Source: Odontocerum albicorne (lineage: Eukaryota > Arthropoda > Insecta > Trichoptera > Odontoceridae). From it: 64,000 nucleotides of DNA. Location: the NCBI GenBank assembly GCA_949825065.1, contig OX463849.1:29562043-29626042 (forward strand). The letters run 5' to 3'. The translations under genes and the position numbers were made by a program. This document shows positions 12,607-23,704 of the stretch, piece by piece (position 1 is the stretch's first letter; the number at the start of each line of letters is the position of its first letter). The notes under the pieces are model-generated. The model was given only the letters and a program-made list of their open reading frames with translations, was not told the DNA's origin and did not search any database.

Positions 12607-13261
12607 ACATGTAAATGGTGGATTTATTCTGACTGAAAAAGATAAAAACAAAATAAACACGCCGTTCTGAACAGTTATTTTAGAAGATTTTTACATGAAG
12701 TATTTTGAAGGAAATAATTTTTTGAATATAGTTTGTATTAACCCTCAAAGAGTCTCGACCATAAGTAATAATGATAATTTAAAAAAAGCCATGGCTAGAG
12801 GCAGTATCATCCCTCGTCACGTTAGCTTAGTGATAAAGTGATGTGTTGCGGCTTACACAGTCTGAAACAACAGTTTTGTGCGAAGGCTTCAACTTGAGAA
12901 GGGGTCGGATGCTGTTGGAAGGTTTAAGGGGTGGGAAAGTGGTGATATCCTGAATCACAGAGGACCGCAGTAATGCGCTTAGCCCTAGTACGCGGAGATA
13001 AATTCGCATCAACAGTGTTGACAGCGTTCTCTCGGCGGCAAATAAATGCCGCGGGGGTATGCCAGACCGTACCTGATCTATCCAGAGTTACATTTTCTGA
13101 GCTTCTCAGAATAAGGGTTCTAAAACTATGTTTCGTCGTTGGTATGTCGCAATATCACTCAGAAAGAAATTACAGAGTGAATTAGCAGCCATATATAATA
13201 AGAGTTGAGAGTTTTTTACACGAATACTTAGTTTTCTTTTCTAGACCAACACTATTGACGA
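12607..13261. other. No recognised feature
   Basis: Contains a moderately GC-rich stretch (12790-13190) with two ~60-70-codon frames, no start context, homology or repeat partner that I can recognise. Confidence 0.4.
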
Positions 13262-13462
13262 TCTCCATGACCTAGTGGGTAAAACCCCTTTCTTCCAAGT
13301 CAGAAGTTGCGAGTTCAAGTCCTGTTGGATCATAGATAAAAAAAAAAAAACGGTTTTCGTTTCAGACTTCTTTAACATGTTTCTGGTTGGTTAGGAGAGA
13401 TTGCCACATGGCAATAAGCCCTCAAGGTTGTACTGTATATAACGAAAGTGTAATATAATACA
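13262..13462 (+). mobile_element. SINE-L copy (tRNA-like head, LINE-A-like tail)
   Basis: Head: CCTAGTGGGTAAAACCCC (A-box-like) and GAGTTCAAGTCC (B box, 13311-13322), then a poly(A) of about 13. Body: TTTCTGGTTGGTTAGGAGAG, then GCCACATGGCAATAAGCC. It ends ACGAAAGTGTAATATAATA. The GGTTGGxxxAGAGATTGCC...GGCAATAA...AAAGTGT part parallels the 3' end of LINE-A. Confidence 0.75.
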
Positions 13463-13518
13463 ATACTATTTATATATTGTTTATAGTTAAGGCATTAACA
13501 TTGTGGAGGTTTAAAGAC

Positions 13519-13898
13519 ATTGTAATTTGTTTTATCAAACACTGTTTATTCCATTTTTTGTAACGGTATCTTCGTCTTCTTCTTCTTATTCAGCCGTTCT
13601 GGGTCCATCCCTGGATAAAAGCCTCCCCTTTGGTCTTCCACAACTCCCTATCTCGGGCACACTGCATCCACTTCACCCCTGCGGCCCGTCTTATATCGTC
13701 CGACCATCAAGCCTGTGGTCTCCCCACACCTCTCTTGCCCGTGTAACGGTATATCCCTACCGATTTCAAGGCTTTAACCTCATCATCAGGGGAGTCTTGT
13801 TTGTGCTCCCCTGAAGCTGAGGTGAAAACCTTGAAACCGGTAGGGTTATACCGTTACAAAAAGTGGAATAAACAGTGTTTGATAAAACAAATTACAAT
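13519..13898. mobile_element. Palindromic MITE with a nested LINE fragment
   Basis: The left arm starts ATTGTAATTTGTTTTATC and the right arm ends in its reverse complement. Further in, ACCTCATCATCAGGGGAG on the left opposes CTCCCCTGAAGCTGAGGT on the right, so the whole element folds back on itself. Removing the nested insert (13570-13741 plus one target copy) leaves about 200 bp. A related 132-bp copy with a shortened right arm lies at 38440. A non-autonomous DNA transposon is the likely class; the superfamily is not clear. Confidence 0.8.
13570..13741 (-). mobile_element. LINE-E 3' tip nested in the MITE, with an 11-bp target duplication
   Basis: Minus-strand translation gives RGVGRPQAWWSDDIRRAAGV and, downstream, RDRELWKTKGEAFIQGWTQ before a stop and a GAA-rich tail. 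This resembles the C-terminal end of RTE-type LINE ORFs, which typically end near WxxxEEAxxQGW followed by a microsatellite tail. TGTAACGGTAT flanks both sides (13559-13569 and 13742-13752), giving a clear 11-bp target duplication. The element is severely 5'-truncated. Confidence 0.8.
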
Positions 13899-14029
13899 AC
13901 TATTTCTTGTGTGCTAAACAATCCCAATTCTGCTTAATATCCATCGGATCCAGTACAGCAGTGTGCCAGTGAGTTGTTTGATGTGCAATGGCTTACTTAC
14001 TGAAAAGCGAATAAAGATAGATAAACTCC

Positions 14030-14115
14030 ATGGGACACTTTCGTTTTCCAAAAGAATTTACGTTGTAATGGCGAAGGAATCCTCGACTACGAGACCCAGC
14101 AACGACGACATTTCT
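14030..14115 (-). repeat. Repeat G/I fragment
   Basis: The minus strand carries GTTGCTGGGTCTCGTAGTCG and the ACGAAAGTG-type downstream sequence, matching 41455-41545 and, more loosely, 33565-33630. Confidence 0.55.
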
Positions 14116-15689
14116 TAAAACTTTGCAAGTTTCCAGTTCTTTTGTAGAAAACAATATATTTATTCAACATTACTCAACACATAAAATTCATTTTCTGGCT
14201 TTTCTGAAAATAAATTTTACAAAACTTATCCATTGTGTATGCATAAATATAAAGTCAATTATTAAACAAGATTTTCATCTGAGTATAAAATCATTTGAAT
14301 CTTTCACGGTTAAATTTTGCTTGAATTGTGACAATCCCTCAGTCATCTTAGAACAGGTTAATTATGGGCTGGTTCCTTGATGTATATTAATCTCTCCATT
14401 CCTGTGTTAAAAAAATCCGCGCGACCCAGTGATGTGAATTCAATACACATAATTACACATGTAAAAATTGGCGATTTAAAATCGGAAAAATAAAAATGTT
14501 CATAGCCAATTGCTTAAATTAATTAAATTTGAAGTCAAAAGTGATAAAAATTGAAATTTAATGGCTGAAAACATGAAAAAAAACATCGGACGACATTCAC
14601 AAAACGGACGGAGCGACCACCTCGAACGAAAGCCAGTTAGCTACTAAAAAGAGAGAAGCGAACGAACAGAGATTCTATTTTTTGCGTTCCCATATACCGA
14701 AGTAGAGTGAGAGTGAGACGTAAACAGCGTCGCTTTCTCACCCATGGCGGATTTTTAGAATTAACATACTACGTCACACACTGGCACACGTTTGATTGTA
14801 TTGGTGAATTTATTCCCGATTCTCACAAAATATCTCTGATATGGCCGATAAGTGCTAATTATTATTAATATTATTTTTTCATTCAATGCGTAAATTCGTT
14901 TTTTTCATTCAATGTGGAAGAATACCTAAAATCTGAACCCAGTATTTATTATAACATATTTAAAGAGATATTAAAGTTTTTAGAAGCAACGTGTACTAGT
15001 TACACGTCACATGGAGGGAAGGGTTGATGTCCATATTATCTTCATAAAATTATAAAGAAACCGGCAATAGATCAATTGATTACAACATGAACTTGTGAGG
15101 CTGTAGATGGATCTGAAAGGGAGAGTTTTATGGCATACGTTACTGTACAAAGAGGATGTATAGTTTTAGTTTAAATATAATTAAAATAAAAAGGGACGAT
15201 TATGAATTTATAAATTCTAGCTATTGGAATAAAGTTAAACATAGTAAATTAGATAGAGCGTGCGAAAGATAAAAAATATATGTTAAAAATAACAAAACTT
15301 CGGTCCAGTATTTTAATTTAATGGAATACTTATAATACATAAATCAATGATGATCATTTCTAAATAATACCAACAGTTAAAATTCAAGCTATCAGTGTTC
15401 ATTTTATGCACAGTTCAGTCATGTTAACAAATCTGTGAAAATGCTATAAATTATGATGATTAAATGGAAAAAAAATCCTCATTCTTCCATCAATTAAGTT
15501 AACACCCCTTTAAGCACAGACAGTCAACATCCCAGTCAGCTACCGTAATTTACTCTGGACACATCTTCACTATTGGGTTAAAGAAGGGTGTGTTATTTCT
15601 AAATGTGGCTAGACTTAATAAAGTGGGACTTCTAAGATGGCGACAAGGAAAACTTAAATCAATTTGTTGCAGATTAGAAGGTTAGTCTA
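14116..15689. other. No recognised gene; short CpG-richer block
   Basis: Mostly AT-rich. Between about 14585 and 14790 is a CpG-richer stretch with AGAGTGAGAGTGAGACG and an ATGGCGG. It could be the edge of an LTR or a promoter-like fragment, but there is no adjoining coding sequence to support either. Confidence 0.35.
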
Positions 15690-16330
15690 TTTCTTCTTTT
15701 AGGCCTGTTATGCTCCTGCATCATCGTTTCCCCTCTTGTGACGTTGACTGCCAGCTGTCTTTCCATCTTTTGGGAGGTCGTCCTGGAGGTCTGCTTGCTT
15801 GGCGGGTACTGTCCCCTGGCCATTCTTACGGCTCTTGGTTCCGCCATTCTGAATACATGTGTGTTCCTTCTCTATCGTCCCCATCTGACAATATCTTCAA
15901 CTTCGCAAATCCTTCGGATTTCTGAGTTTCGTACTCTATCACGAAGGGTTTTGCTAGTGATACTCCTGAGTACCTTCATTTCGCTGGTTCGAAGGAGATT
16001 TTTTGTTCTGACAGTGTCGTCACTGGACTCTATGCTGTATGTCATTATGGGGTGGACACAGGTCTTGTATATCTTCACCTTGCTTTGGATGTTCGTATGC
16101 TTGTTTTTTCCAGATAGTGTTCTTTAAACATCCGGAAATAGCTGCGGCCTTTTGTGATCCTCTCAATCCTGTACATCAAAATTGTTCAAGTACTTCGTCA
16201 TAGAGCTCATTATTGCACATTATACTAGCACCCAAGTATTTAAATTTTGTAACTTGTTCAATTGGTGTGTCGTTGATCGTCATTCATTTAGTCTTGCTGA
16301 TGGAGATAGACATGTTGTATTTTATTAGGT
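15690..16330 (-). pseudogene. LINE-C RT C-terminal fragment, copy 1
   Basis: Minus-strand frames read VTKFKYLGASI, then AAAISGCLKNTIWKKQ, then KIYKTCVHPIMTYSIES, then EMKVLRSITSKTLRDRVRN and IVRWGR. This order is that of the thumb and C-terminal region of RTE/CR1-like LINE reverse transcriptases. Several frameshifts separate the blocks. It matches the copies at 42490 and 61625 and ends in a fragment paralleling the tail of the 61.6-kb copy. Confidence 0.85.
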
Positions 16331-16620
16331 TAGTCAATTTAAGATTTTATATGATAACTCAAGATCAGTCTACGGCTCTCAATCGACTGAAGATCAAAAA
16401 GTAAAAAATCACTACACGACATAAGAACAATGAAAAATATTTTATATCTGCTTGAGTATTCCTGAAGCTGTGCACAACATATCATAATATTAAGTCTATT
16501 ACTCAATTCATTTAAGCTGATAAAAGTATGTTTATCGCCGTATTATCGTGTTTATTTTTTTTATCGCAACCGTCATATAATAATTACATTTTTAGTTAAG
16601 GTTTGTTTTCTTCAATTTCA
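16331..16620. other. No recognised feature
   Basis: AT-rich spacer between the LINE-C fragment and the 63-bp minisatellite. Confidence 0.4.
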
Positions 16621-17335
16621 AATGAATCCATGTTTTTCTGTCTCAAAATTGTTACAGAGATTTATGGGTGTTGTGTGGAGTTTAAGTAAGCGATCTTTTT
16701 CTGTCTCAAAATTGTTATATAGATTTATGGGTGTTGTGTGCAGTTTAAGTAAGCGATCTTTTTCCGTCTCAAAATTGTTACATAGATTTATGGGTGTTGT
16801 GTGCAGTTTAAGTAAGCGATCATTTTCTCTCTTAAAATTGTTGCATAGATTTATAGGTGTTGTGTGCGGTTTAAATAAGCGATCTTTTTCTGTCTCAAAA
16901 TTGTTACATAGATTTATGGGTGTTGTGTGCAATTTAAGTAAGCGATCTTTTTCTGTCTCAAAATTGTTACATAAATTTATGGGTGTTGTGTGCAATTCAA
17001 GTAAGCGATCTTTTTCTGTCTCAAAATTGTTACATAGATTTATGGGTGTTATGTGCAATTCAAGTAAGCGATCTTTTTCCGTCTCAAAATTGTTACATAG
17101 ATTTATGGGTGTTGTGTGCAGTTTAAGTAAGCGATCATTTTCTCTCTTAAAATTGTTGCATAGATTTACAGGTGTTGTGTGCAGTTTAAATAAGCGATCT
17201 TTTTCTGTCTCAAAATTGTTACATATATTTATGGGTGTTGTGTGCAATTCAAGTAAGCGATCTTTTTCTGTCTCAACATTGTTACATATATTTATGGGTG
17301 TTGTGTGCATTTTAAGTAAGCGATTGAACACAACC
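16621..17335. repeat. 63-bp minisatellite, about 11 copies
   Basis: The unit contains GTCTCAAAATTGTTACATAG and GATTTATGGGTGTTGTGTGC. Because 63 is a multiple of three and the unit has no stop in one frame on each strand, both strands have ~240-codon frames; these are by-products of the repeat. Variant units (TCTCTCTTAAAATTG) recur twice about 315 bp apart, hinting at a higher-order duplication of five units. Confidence 0.95.
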
Positions 17336-17344
17336 ATTTTAGGG

Positions 17345-17475
17345 AAGTTTTATCAAAATTTATGATAATACTCGAACATCAGTAAGATACAGGCAAAGAT
17401 TAGTTTACTGGGGACACGAAAAATTACAGGCAACGAACCTAGATCCATTGAAATTGTGTATCCACATTAAATTAC
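17345..17475 (-). repeat. Repeat D copy 1
   Basis: The minus strand reads TTCGTGTCCCCAGTAAACTA and CTTTGCCTGTATCTTACTGA, matching 39060 and 47335. It begins with a short palindrome TTATCAAAATTTATGATAA that also occurs at about 56374. Function and class are unknown. Confidence 0.75.
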
Positions 17476-17607
17476 CTGTTGTTTTTTCACAAATTATGTA
17501 TTTATAAATTTTCTTGTTATACATTAATGAAATAAAAACTATAAACATAAACTACACTACATCTTAAGCCGAACGGTTTACTTTCACCTATAATAAACGT
17601 ATCTGAA

Positions 17608-17745
17608 GATCAACAAAGGCTTCTTTGTAGTTCGCCTTCCCTTGGTAAGTTTTCTGCGATTTTCTCTTACCATGTATATTTTTCTAAATATACGCAGATG
17701 CGGAGAAGTTCCTTATCCATTGGCCGCTATAAATATTATTATTAA
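17608..17745 (+). repeat. Repeat E copy 1
   Basis: Shares TTCGCCTTCCCTTGGTAAG, TTTTCTGCGATTTTCTC and CAGATGCGGAGAAGTTCC with the copies at 23705, 30498, 37515 (plus strand), 35283 and 48715 (minus strand). About 110-140 bp, probably part of a small non-autonomous element. Confidence 0.75.
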
Positions 17746-18779
17746 ATAGTTCTCTATGACATAGACCAGACGTGGGCAAATGTGACTCTTCGTTGGGTTA
17801 AGTGCGGCTCCCAATGTCTCTTATAAAAATATAGATACTTTCTTTCCCCATTGTACTTGTATTTTTCCAATTTTCCTTTCCTTTCCTGTTGTAAGGGACA
17901 AGATGCACATGTATGAATGTATCTGTTAAATACGCAAGTATTGGTATATACGTGTGTGCTGTGATTTCAATGTGTAGGGTGCGCGCGCATCTCCTGCCTC
18001 TTTATGTGAGCAAACCACGCAAACCGTTTGTAAAATTGTAAAATCAAACCGAAAAAAAACCGAAGTTTGTAAAATCAAAACATTGTTCGCAGCTAACAAA
18101 CGAGGATTTGGCAGAATTGCTGCGAATGGCTGTAACAAATTTTACACTAAATTTGAGAGATATGTTAAATAAACTTTTTATTATATTATATTTTATAATT
18201 ATTAAATAAATTTTGAACTAATTATTTTGTGTTTTCTTATATGTATATTTTTTATACTTTATACAGCAATTAAGATTTATGTAGAATATGTAATAAATTA
18301 GAATTAGTGTATTTAATACTAAATGAGAACGTGACTATGGTGTGGCTCTTTATATATATGAAAATTCAGAATGTGGCTCACGTTGACCTCATGTATGCCC
18401 ATCCCTGACATAGACATTTCAAGAATTGCTATTGGACCACCTCAATTAAGCCACTTTACAACCTATAGTAAGAATTCCATACGCACACTCCAGACTGCTT
18501 CTTAGCAACACTTATCATAATATAATCAATATAGAATAGAATAATACTATACAGAAAGTTCTATTTCTAAATTGTATTGTTATTCTCATCAGGAATCTCA
18601 ACAATCTAAAGGATTGCTCCACTTACTCCTTAACATAATTATCAAATACCATAATTACTGTTCCTGGAGATGTACTATCGTGAGGATCACACGATCCTTG
18701 TAATGATTAACCATGACAACATATACTCGTAAGTTACTAAAATATTATTTTTTATAAAACACCAAAATAAACAGTGAAA
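17746..18779. other. No recognised gene
   Basis: AT-rich sequence with a GTGCGGCTC / TGTGGCTC phrase repeated at about 17800, 18340 and 18370 (GTGGCTCTT, GTGGCTCAC). No coding or mobile-element signature was recognised. Confidence 0.4.
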
Positions 18780-19735
18780 GTAAAATTACAGCAATACATG
18801 GGTGAACAATAAAATATTGGTATGATTTGAGAAATTTTCTCTTCAGTTAGTATTTCCTTAGCTGATGGAAAAGCAACGAAATATATTAGAGATAGGGAAA
18901 AGTCAATGAGGCCTTTGAACATATGTATTTTGACCGAACTCCATTGTTTTAGATAGTCTATTAGATTCTTTTAGAACCCAGTTTGATGTACAGGAGTGAG
19001 ACATGAACGTAGAAAAAAGATTTATTAATAATATTGAAAGAGCCGAATAAAGGCTGTAGAAATGCGTGCACTTTGAAGAGTAATTGGGAGGACAATGTAT
19101 GAAGAGTCATTGAGGTAACAATCCCAAGATTACTACGGTGAAAGAATGGTGCAGGTAACAATCTCAAGATTACTATGGTGAAAAAATGCTGCAGGTAATA
19201 ATCCCAAGATTACTACGGTGAAAGAATGCCGCAGGTAACAATCCCAAGATTAATACGGTGAAAGAATGCCGCAGGTAACAATCCCAAGATTACTACGGTG
19301 AAAGAATGCCGCAGGTAACAATCCCAAGATTACTACGGTGAAGAATACTGCAGGTAACAATCCCAAGATTACTACGGTGAAAGAATGCCGCAGGTAACAA
19401 TCCCAAGATTACTACGGTGAAGAATACTGCAGGTAACAATCCCAAGATAACTACGGTGAAACAATGCCGCAGGTAACAATCCCAAGATTACTACGGTGAA
19501 GAATACTGCAGGTAACAATCCCAAGATTACTACGGTGAAAGAATGCCGCAGGTAACAATCCCAAGATTACTACGGTGAAGAATACTGCAGGTAACAATCT
19601 CAATATTACTACGGTGAAAGAATGCCGCAGGTAACAATCCCAAGATTACTACGGTGAAAGAATGCCGCAGGTAATTATCCCAAGATTACTACGGTAAAAT
19701 AATGCTGTAGGAAACAATCCCAAGATTCTTCAATA
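18780..19735 (+). pseudogene. LINE-D copy with an internal 40-bp minisatellite
   Basis: Upstream of the array, broken frames read GKVNEAF (about 18900), EPSLMYRSET (about 18975) and KAVEMRAL followed by RVIGRTMYEESL (19040-19110). That is the LINE-D RT C-terminal order: LMYGSET, then INAVEMRxLRRxIGRT. The next expected block, LRWFGHVERMN, is not reached; the minisatellite starts just after EESL. The copy is dead. Confidence 0.75.
19110..19735. repeat. 40/39-bp minisatellite inside LINE-D, about 16 copies
   Basis: The unit reads close to CAGGTAACAATCCCAAGATT followed by ACTACGGTGAAAGAATGC. Two unit types, one 40 bp (GAAAGAATGCCG) and one 39 bp (GAAGAATACTG), alternate in the middle of the array, showing that pairs of units were amplified together. 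The units are contiguous, so this is not a CRISPR-like arrangement. Confidence 0.95.
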
Positions 19736-20412
19736 GGATATAATCAGATTCGGCAAGGTTGCAAAAATTCCCTAAATTATAAATCACTGTTTGATATTTT
19801 TGTATATTATCATTATACGTTTAAAAATAATTGAAAAAAATATGTTTTATTTACAATCTAAAAGCTATCGCTAATCAAATTTGATACTGGTAAAATATCG
19901 AACCATATTTGGATAAAACCATTCCCCCGATGAAAAACAAGTCATCAATATTTAATATTCAATTTTCTCAAAATATGACATTACGCGGGAATTCATCTCC
20001 TTTCAGCAATATTCACATTTTATCCACTTTCTCAAAAAAAACTTTCAAACCTCATTTTATCTAAATTTATGTTGAACGAACACCAACCATAGAAATTGTC
20101 TTTTATAAAATTTAAGAGTTTTTAAGGAAAGTTATTCTTATTTTAATATCACTATATTTTTGTACATCGTCATCACATAAACGATTTCTTGAAAGTGATT
20201 AAATCGATTTACGGTTACCCCAAGAGCCTTCCAAGAATCCATGTCAGGCAGCTACTAATCACCATGACAATAAAACAATCAAAATAACAAAAGACTTCCG
20301 TGTAAAATAAGGTAGCTCTGTAAAATGAAAATATGGGGAGAGACGAGTTTTTGCTGGTCACCACATACGCAAGTACCTATATAACTGAAGCGGATGTTAA
20401 CTGTATAATGAT
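19736..20412. other. No recognised feature
   Basis: AT-rich, no coding or repeat signal recognised. Confidence 0.4.
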
Positions 20413-20830
20413 AAGTTGATGAACATGATGTTGATGCGGTTAGGTTAGGTTAGATTAGGTTGATGAACATGATGTTGATACGGTTAGGTTAGGTTAGATT
20501 AGGTTGATGAACATGATGTTGATGCGGTTAGGTTAGGTTAGATTAGCGCGGATTCACGCGGTACAGTTCGGCTGCTTCCAGGACTCGAAGAGCGAGAGGT
20601 GGTACGCCGGAGATGGCCATCGCTGAATTCAGCGAGATCGTGCGATATCCTCGGCAGATCCTTATGCACATGGGCCTCTGCGCTTGACCCAGCTTCCTGC
20701 GAATTGCCTTCCGTTTGCACGCCTCCCCCCAGATGCTGGAACAGTAGAGAGCAATGGACTCTATAGCTCGATTAGGTTAGGTTAGGTTAGATTAGGTTGA
20801 TAAACATAATGTTGATGCCGTTAGAACTGT
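20413..20830. repeat. 44-bp repeat carrying TTAGG-like pentamers
   Basis: Three head-to-tail units run from 20415 to 20546: GTTGATGAACATGATGTTG, ATGCG, then (GGTTA)3 and GATTA. A fourth, diverged unit lies at 20770-20830 on the far side of an inserted LINE fragment. The pentamer part equals the insect telomeric motif TTAGG in short interstitial form. Confidence 0.85.
20547..20769 (-). pseudogene. R1/I-like LINE reverse-transcriptase C-terminal fragment
   Basis: The minus strand is fully open over about 74 codons and reads ALYCSSIWGEACKRKAIRRK, then PMCIRICRGYRTIS, then AMAISGVPPLALRVLEAAEL. This is the C-terminal region of R1/I-group LINE RTs (compare the CRAYRTVS...LxGVPPL pattern). It is GC-rich and less decayed than most LINEs here. 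It sits inside the TTAGG-like repeat with GATTAG at both junctions (20541-20546, 20770-20775), but GATTAG also occurs within the repeat unit, so this is not proof of a target duplication. Neither 3' UTR nor poly(A) is present. Confidence 0.75.
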
Positions 20831-20997
20831 TCTCGTGATAACATGTGATTCGTAAGTAGGTGTAAAGCTGTGAATACAAAAGCTCAGTTTTTAAGTATTT
20901 AAGAAAGATATATGAATTTTTCATTACCGAACAGACCACTTTGTCATGTGGGTTATGTATCATACATATACTCTTCGTTCTGTCTTACCATTGACGA

Positions 20998-21235
20998 ATT
21001 TAAAGCTGTATTACATACATACATATTATCACGCCATGTCAATTGTGGGGTCGACAGAGGTAACAGATCTCCAAACTTTTCTATTTAAGTACACAACTTT
21101 CACATCTTCCAAATTCATTCACCTCGTCATGCATACTTTTCCACTATTCATATTTATCCCTTTACCTTTTTCAAAATCTAATAAATTGGTCCAGCCACGT
21201 TTTACTTGGTTTACCTCTTCCTCGCGCACCTTACA
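20998..21235 (-). mobile_element. LINE-D 3' fragment
   Basis: Minus-strand reading gives EDVKVVYLNRKVWRSVTS and ATGGCGTGATAATATGTATG, matching the LINE-D end (VxxxDRKxW, then GGCGTGATGATATGTA). The upstream GKxNRWTN-like part is degraded. Confidence 0.6.
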
Positions 21236-21659
21236 CTTCTGACTTTTATACTCATTTAATCATAATAAAAGTCATATTATGGGTAATAAAATTAAAACCT
21301 GTGTACCAATATTCGATAAAATGTCCCTTTTTTGTTAGATCATTGACACAGTATACTACATGATATATTCCAATAGATACCTAAAGTTATGTTGTATTCT
21401 TAGTAATATACGATATCCTATTTTGCTGAATTTATATTAGAAAATTCCTCCCTTACGCATAGTTTTTGATAAAATCCTAGAAGTTTAAATCAATAACGTG
21501 TTCATTCAGGTAATCATTATCTTCGACATTACAAACATGTCCTGAATATTGCTTCCTGCGAAATTTGCCTCCACCGAACTGCACTCGAAAAGTTCCTCAT
21601 TTAGAACGCCAATAAATTCCTGTGTGCGCTTAAAATAATATATGGTGTAACAATATAAC
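21236..21659. other. No recognised feature
   Basis: AT-rich spacer. The end near 21660 begins LINE-D sequence. Confidence 0.4.
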
Positions 21660-22555
21660 AAAATACGGAATGAAGTGATTAGAGATGAATATGAACTCAA
21701 GTCTGAGATGGTTTGAGTAAGATGAACAAGAGCATTCTGAGATGGTTTGTGTAAGATGAACAAGATCATTCCGAGATGGTTTGAGTAAGATGAACAAGAG
21801 CATTCTGAGATGGTTTGAGTAAGATGAACAAGAGCATTCTGAGATGGTTTGAGTAAGATGAACAAGATAATTCTGAGATGGTTTGAGTAAGATGAACAAT
21901 ATCATTCTGAAATGGTTTGAGTAAGATGAACAAGAGCATTCTGAGATGGTTTGAGTAAGATGAATAAGAGCATTCTGAGATGATTTGAGTAAGATGAACA
22001 AGAGCATTCTGAGATGGTTTGAGTAAGATGAACAAGAGCATTCTGAGATGATTTGAGTAAGATGAACAAGAGCATTCTGAGATGATTTGAGTAAGATGAA
22101 CAAGAGTATTCTGAGATGATTTGAATAAGATGAATAAGAACATTCTGAGATGGTTTGAATAAGATGAAGAAAAGCATTCTAAGATGGTTTGAGTAAGATG
22201 AACAAGAGCATTCTGAGATGGTTTGAGCATGTGGAGCGAACGAATATAAAAAGACTTAGAAAACAAATATACAGCGCGTAAAGTAAAGTACGTGGTAGAG
22301 GACGACCGGTAAAGTACGTGGTAGTGAGTAAAATACGTGGTAGAGGACGACCAAGGAAAGTATCGTTAAGCAAAGTGAATGATATTTTGAAAGAAGAAAA
22401 TGTAAAAAATCACAGAAATGGTAGACGTTGTATGAGAAGGTATATGGATGAATATGAGGTCAAATATGTGAGTCGCGATAAAAAATATGACGGTCTTTTC
22501 TCTCTGCTACCCCGACAGGAAAACAGCGTGGTGGTATATGTGTATGTATAGTATA
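21660..22555 (+). pseudogene. LINE-D copy with an internal 34-bp minisatellite
   Basis: ACGGAATGAAGTGATTAGAG at the left edge matches the coding stretch for NEVIRDE in the 27.5-kb copy. The minisatellite follows, and sequence then resumes as LRWFEHVERTNIKRLRKQIY (about 22208-22270), GRGRPRKVSLSKVNDILKEE (22330-22390), HRNGRRCMRRYMDE and VSRDKK, ending near 22555. This is the LINE-D C-terminus in order. A short extra duplication of AAAGTACGTGGTAG lies at 22285-22345. Confidence 0.85.
21698..22226. repeat. 34-bp minisatellite grown from the LINE-D LRWF codons, about 16 copies
   Basis: The unit is CATTCTGAGATGGTTTGAG followed by TAAGATGAACAAGAG. Its first half encodes the LRWF of the LINE-D motif LRWFGHVERMN, and its final unit runs straight into the unduplicated CATGTGGAGCG. 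Because 34 is not a multiple of three, each frame cycles through all three readings, which creates several long minus-strand frames without biological meaning. Confidence 0.95.
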
Positions 22556-22575
22556 TATTCATGAAGATGCTGTTC

Positions 22576-22945
22576 TTTCATCTCAATGTTGGTTTGTTTA
22601 TTAAAGACGTCCTTCAAGTTTGCTGGTCATTGGATACTTTTTATCTCAATATTTGTCTGATTATTAAAGACGTCCTTCAAGTTTGCTGTTAGTTGGGTAT
22701 TTTTTATGTCAATCTTTTTATTAAAATACGTCATTCAAGTTTGCTGGTCATTGGGTATTTTTTATCTCAATCTTTGTCTGTTTATTAAAGACGTGCTTCA
22801 ATTTTGCCGGTCATTGGATATTTTTTATTTCAATCTTGGGTTTTTTTATTTACATACGTCGTTCCAGTTTGCCTAATTTTCACGTTAATTATGGTCTGAT
22901 TATTTAAAAACATCCTCCAAGTTTGCTGTTTATCGTGCGCTTTTG
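22576..22945. repeat. Degenerate ~63-bp tandem repeat, about six copies
   Basis: The units share TTATTAAAGACGTCCTTCAA, GTTTGCTGGTCATTGG and TTTTTTATCTCAATCTTTG. Divergence between units is higher than in the neighbouring arrays, so it is older. Confidence 0.85.
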
Positions 22946-23704
22946 AAGGCAATACTTCTATTAAATGTACAAGCTTTAACGATCGGAATGTTCCAATTTT
23001 GATGTTTTTAGAAAATTAGTTTTTAGTGTTGCTGATTTAACTCATAGTTGTAACTTTCACCGCAAACTTTGTTCTCATGCACAAACTTGAAAAAAAAATA
23101 TATTACCATTTTCTTAACAATATTGATGTAGATCTCGTTGCTTTTCACTGTAAATATTTCGATTTGCTCTAGTTTAAGGTTTATTAGACAAGCCATTACA
23201 TTGTCGATCAGTGAGTTTGTGAAATTCCTGCTGGCTTCCCGGGAAGCTAAATACAAGCCTACTTTTTCACCATATCGAGTCATTGGTATTGAAACTAAAA
23301 AGAGTTTAAAATTCTTTAGACATGAGTCAGGTTGGCAGAGATAATGGTTGAGATTAAGGCAGATTGTGGCACTCTGTTAGCCAGCTCTGCCAAAATCGTG
23401 GGGGGGGCTGATTCCCCCTTCAACCAGTAACTTCAATCTCTAAGATGTCGCCATATTTCTTGCAACATTTTTCACCTGATGTAGCCATGAATGATATAAC
23501 CATTTATTTAACGGCCGGGGTGAACGCGACCATTTAGAAAACGACACGAGTCATAAGACCATTATTCTTTTTTCTCGTTCTTCTCAAAATGGCGTGGATG
23601 TCTGATGCTTGGATAGGCACATACATTAGAATATAACTTTTATACTCTTGAATAAATTTAAAAATGTCTTTTCGAGGAAGCTGACGTGTTGTGTTGGCTT
23701 AATG
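22946..23704. other. No recognised gene
   Basis: AT-rich to 23340. A G8 run with CTGATTCCCCC follows at about 23400. A 68-codon plus frame (23138-23344) has no recognisable content. Confidence 0.4.

Noticed and set aside
15738..16127. 129-codon plus frame as a gene
   Set aside because: It is antisense to the LINE-C RT fragment.
16618..17365. ~240-codon frames on both strands
   Set aside because: Produced by the 63-bp tandem repeat, whose unit is divisible by three and stop-free.
20413..20830. A telomere end or telomeric array
   Set aside because: Only short GGTTA runs inside a 44-bp repeat, flanked on both sides by ordinary sequence.
19110..22226. Direct-repeat arrays resembling CRISPR
   Set aside because: Units are contiguous without unique spacers, diverge like minisatellites, and the DNA is eukaryotic.
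21506..22266. Several long overlapping minus-strand frames
   Set aside because: They are the three cyclic readings of the 34-bp repeat; the real coding ancestry is LINE-D on the plus strand.
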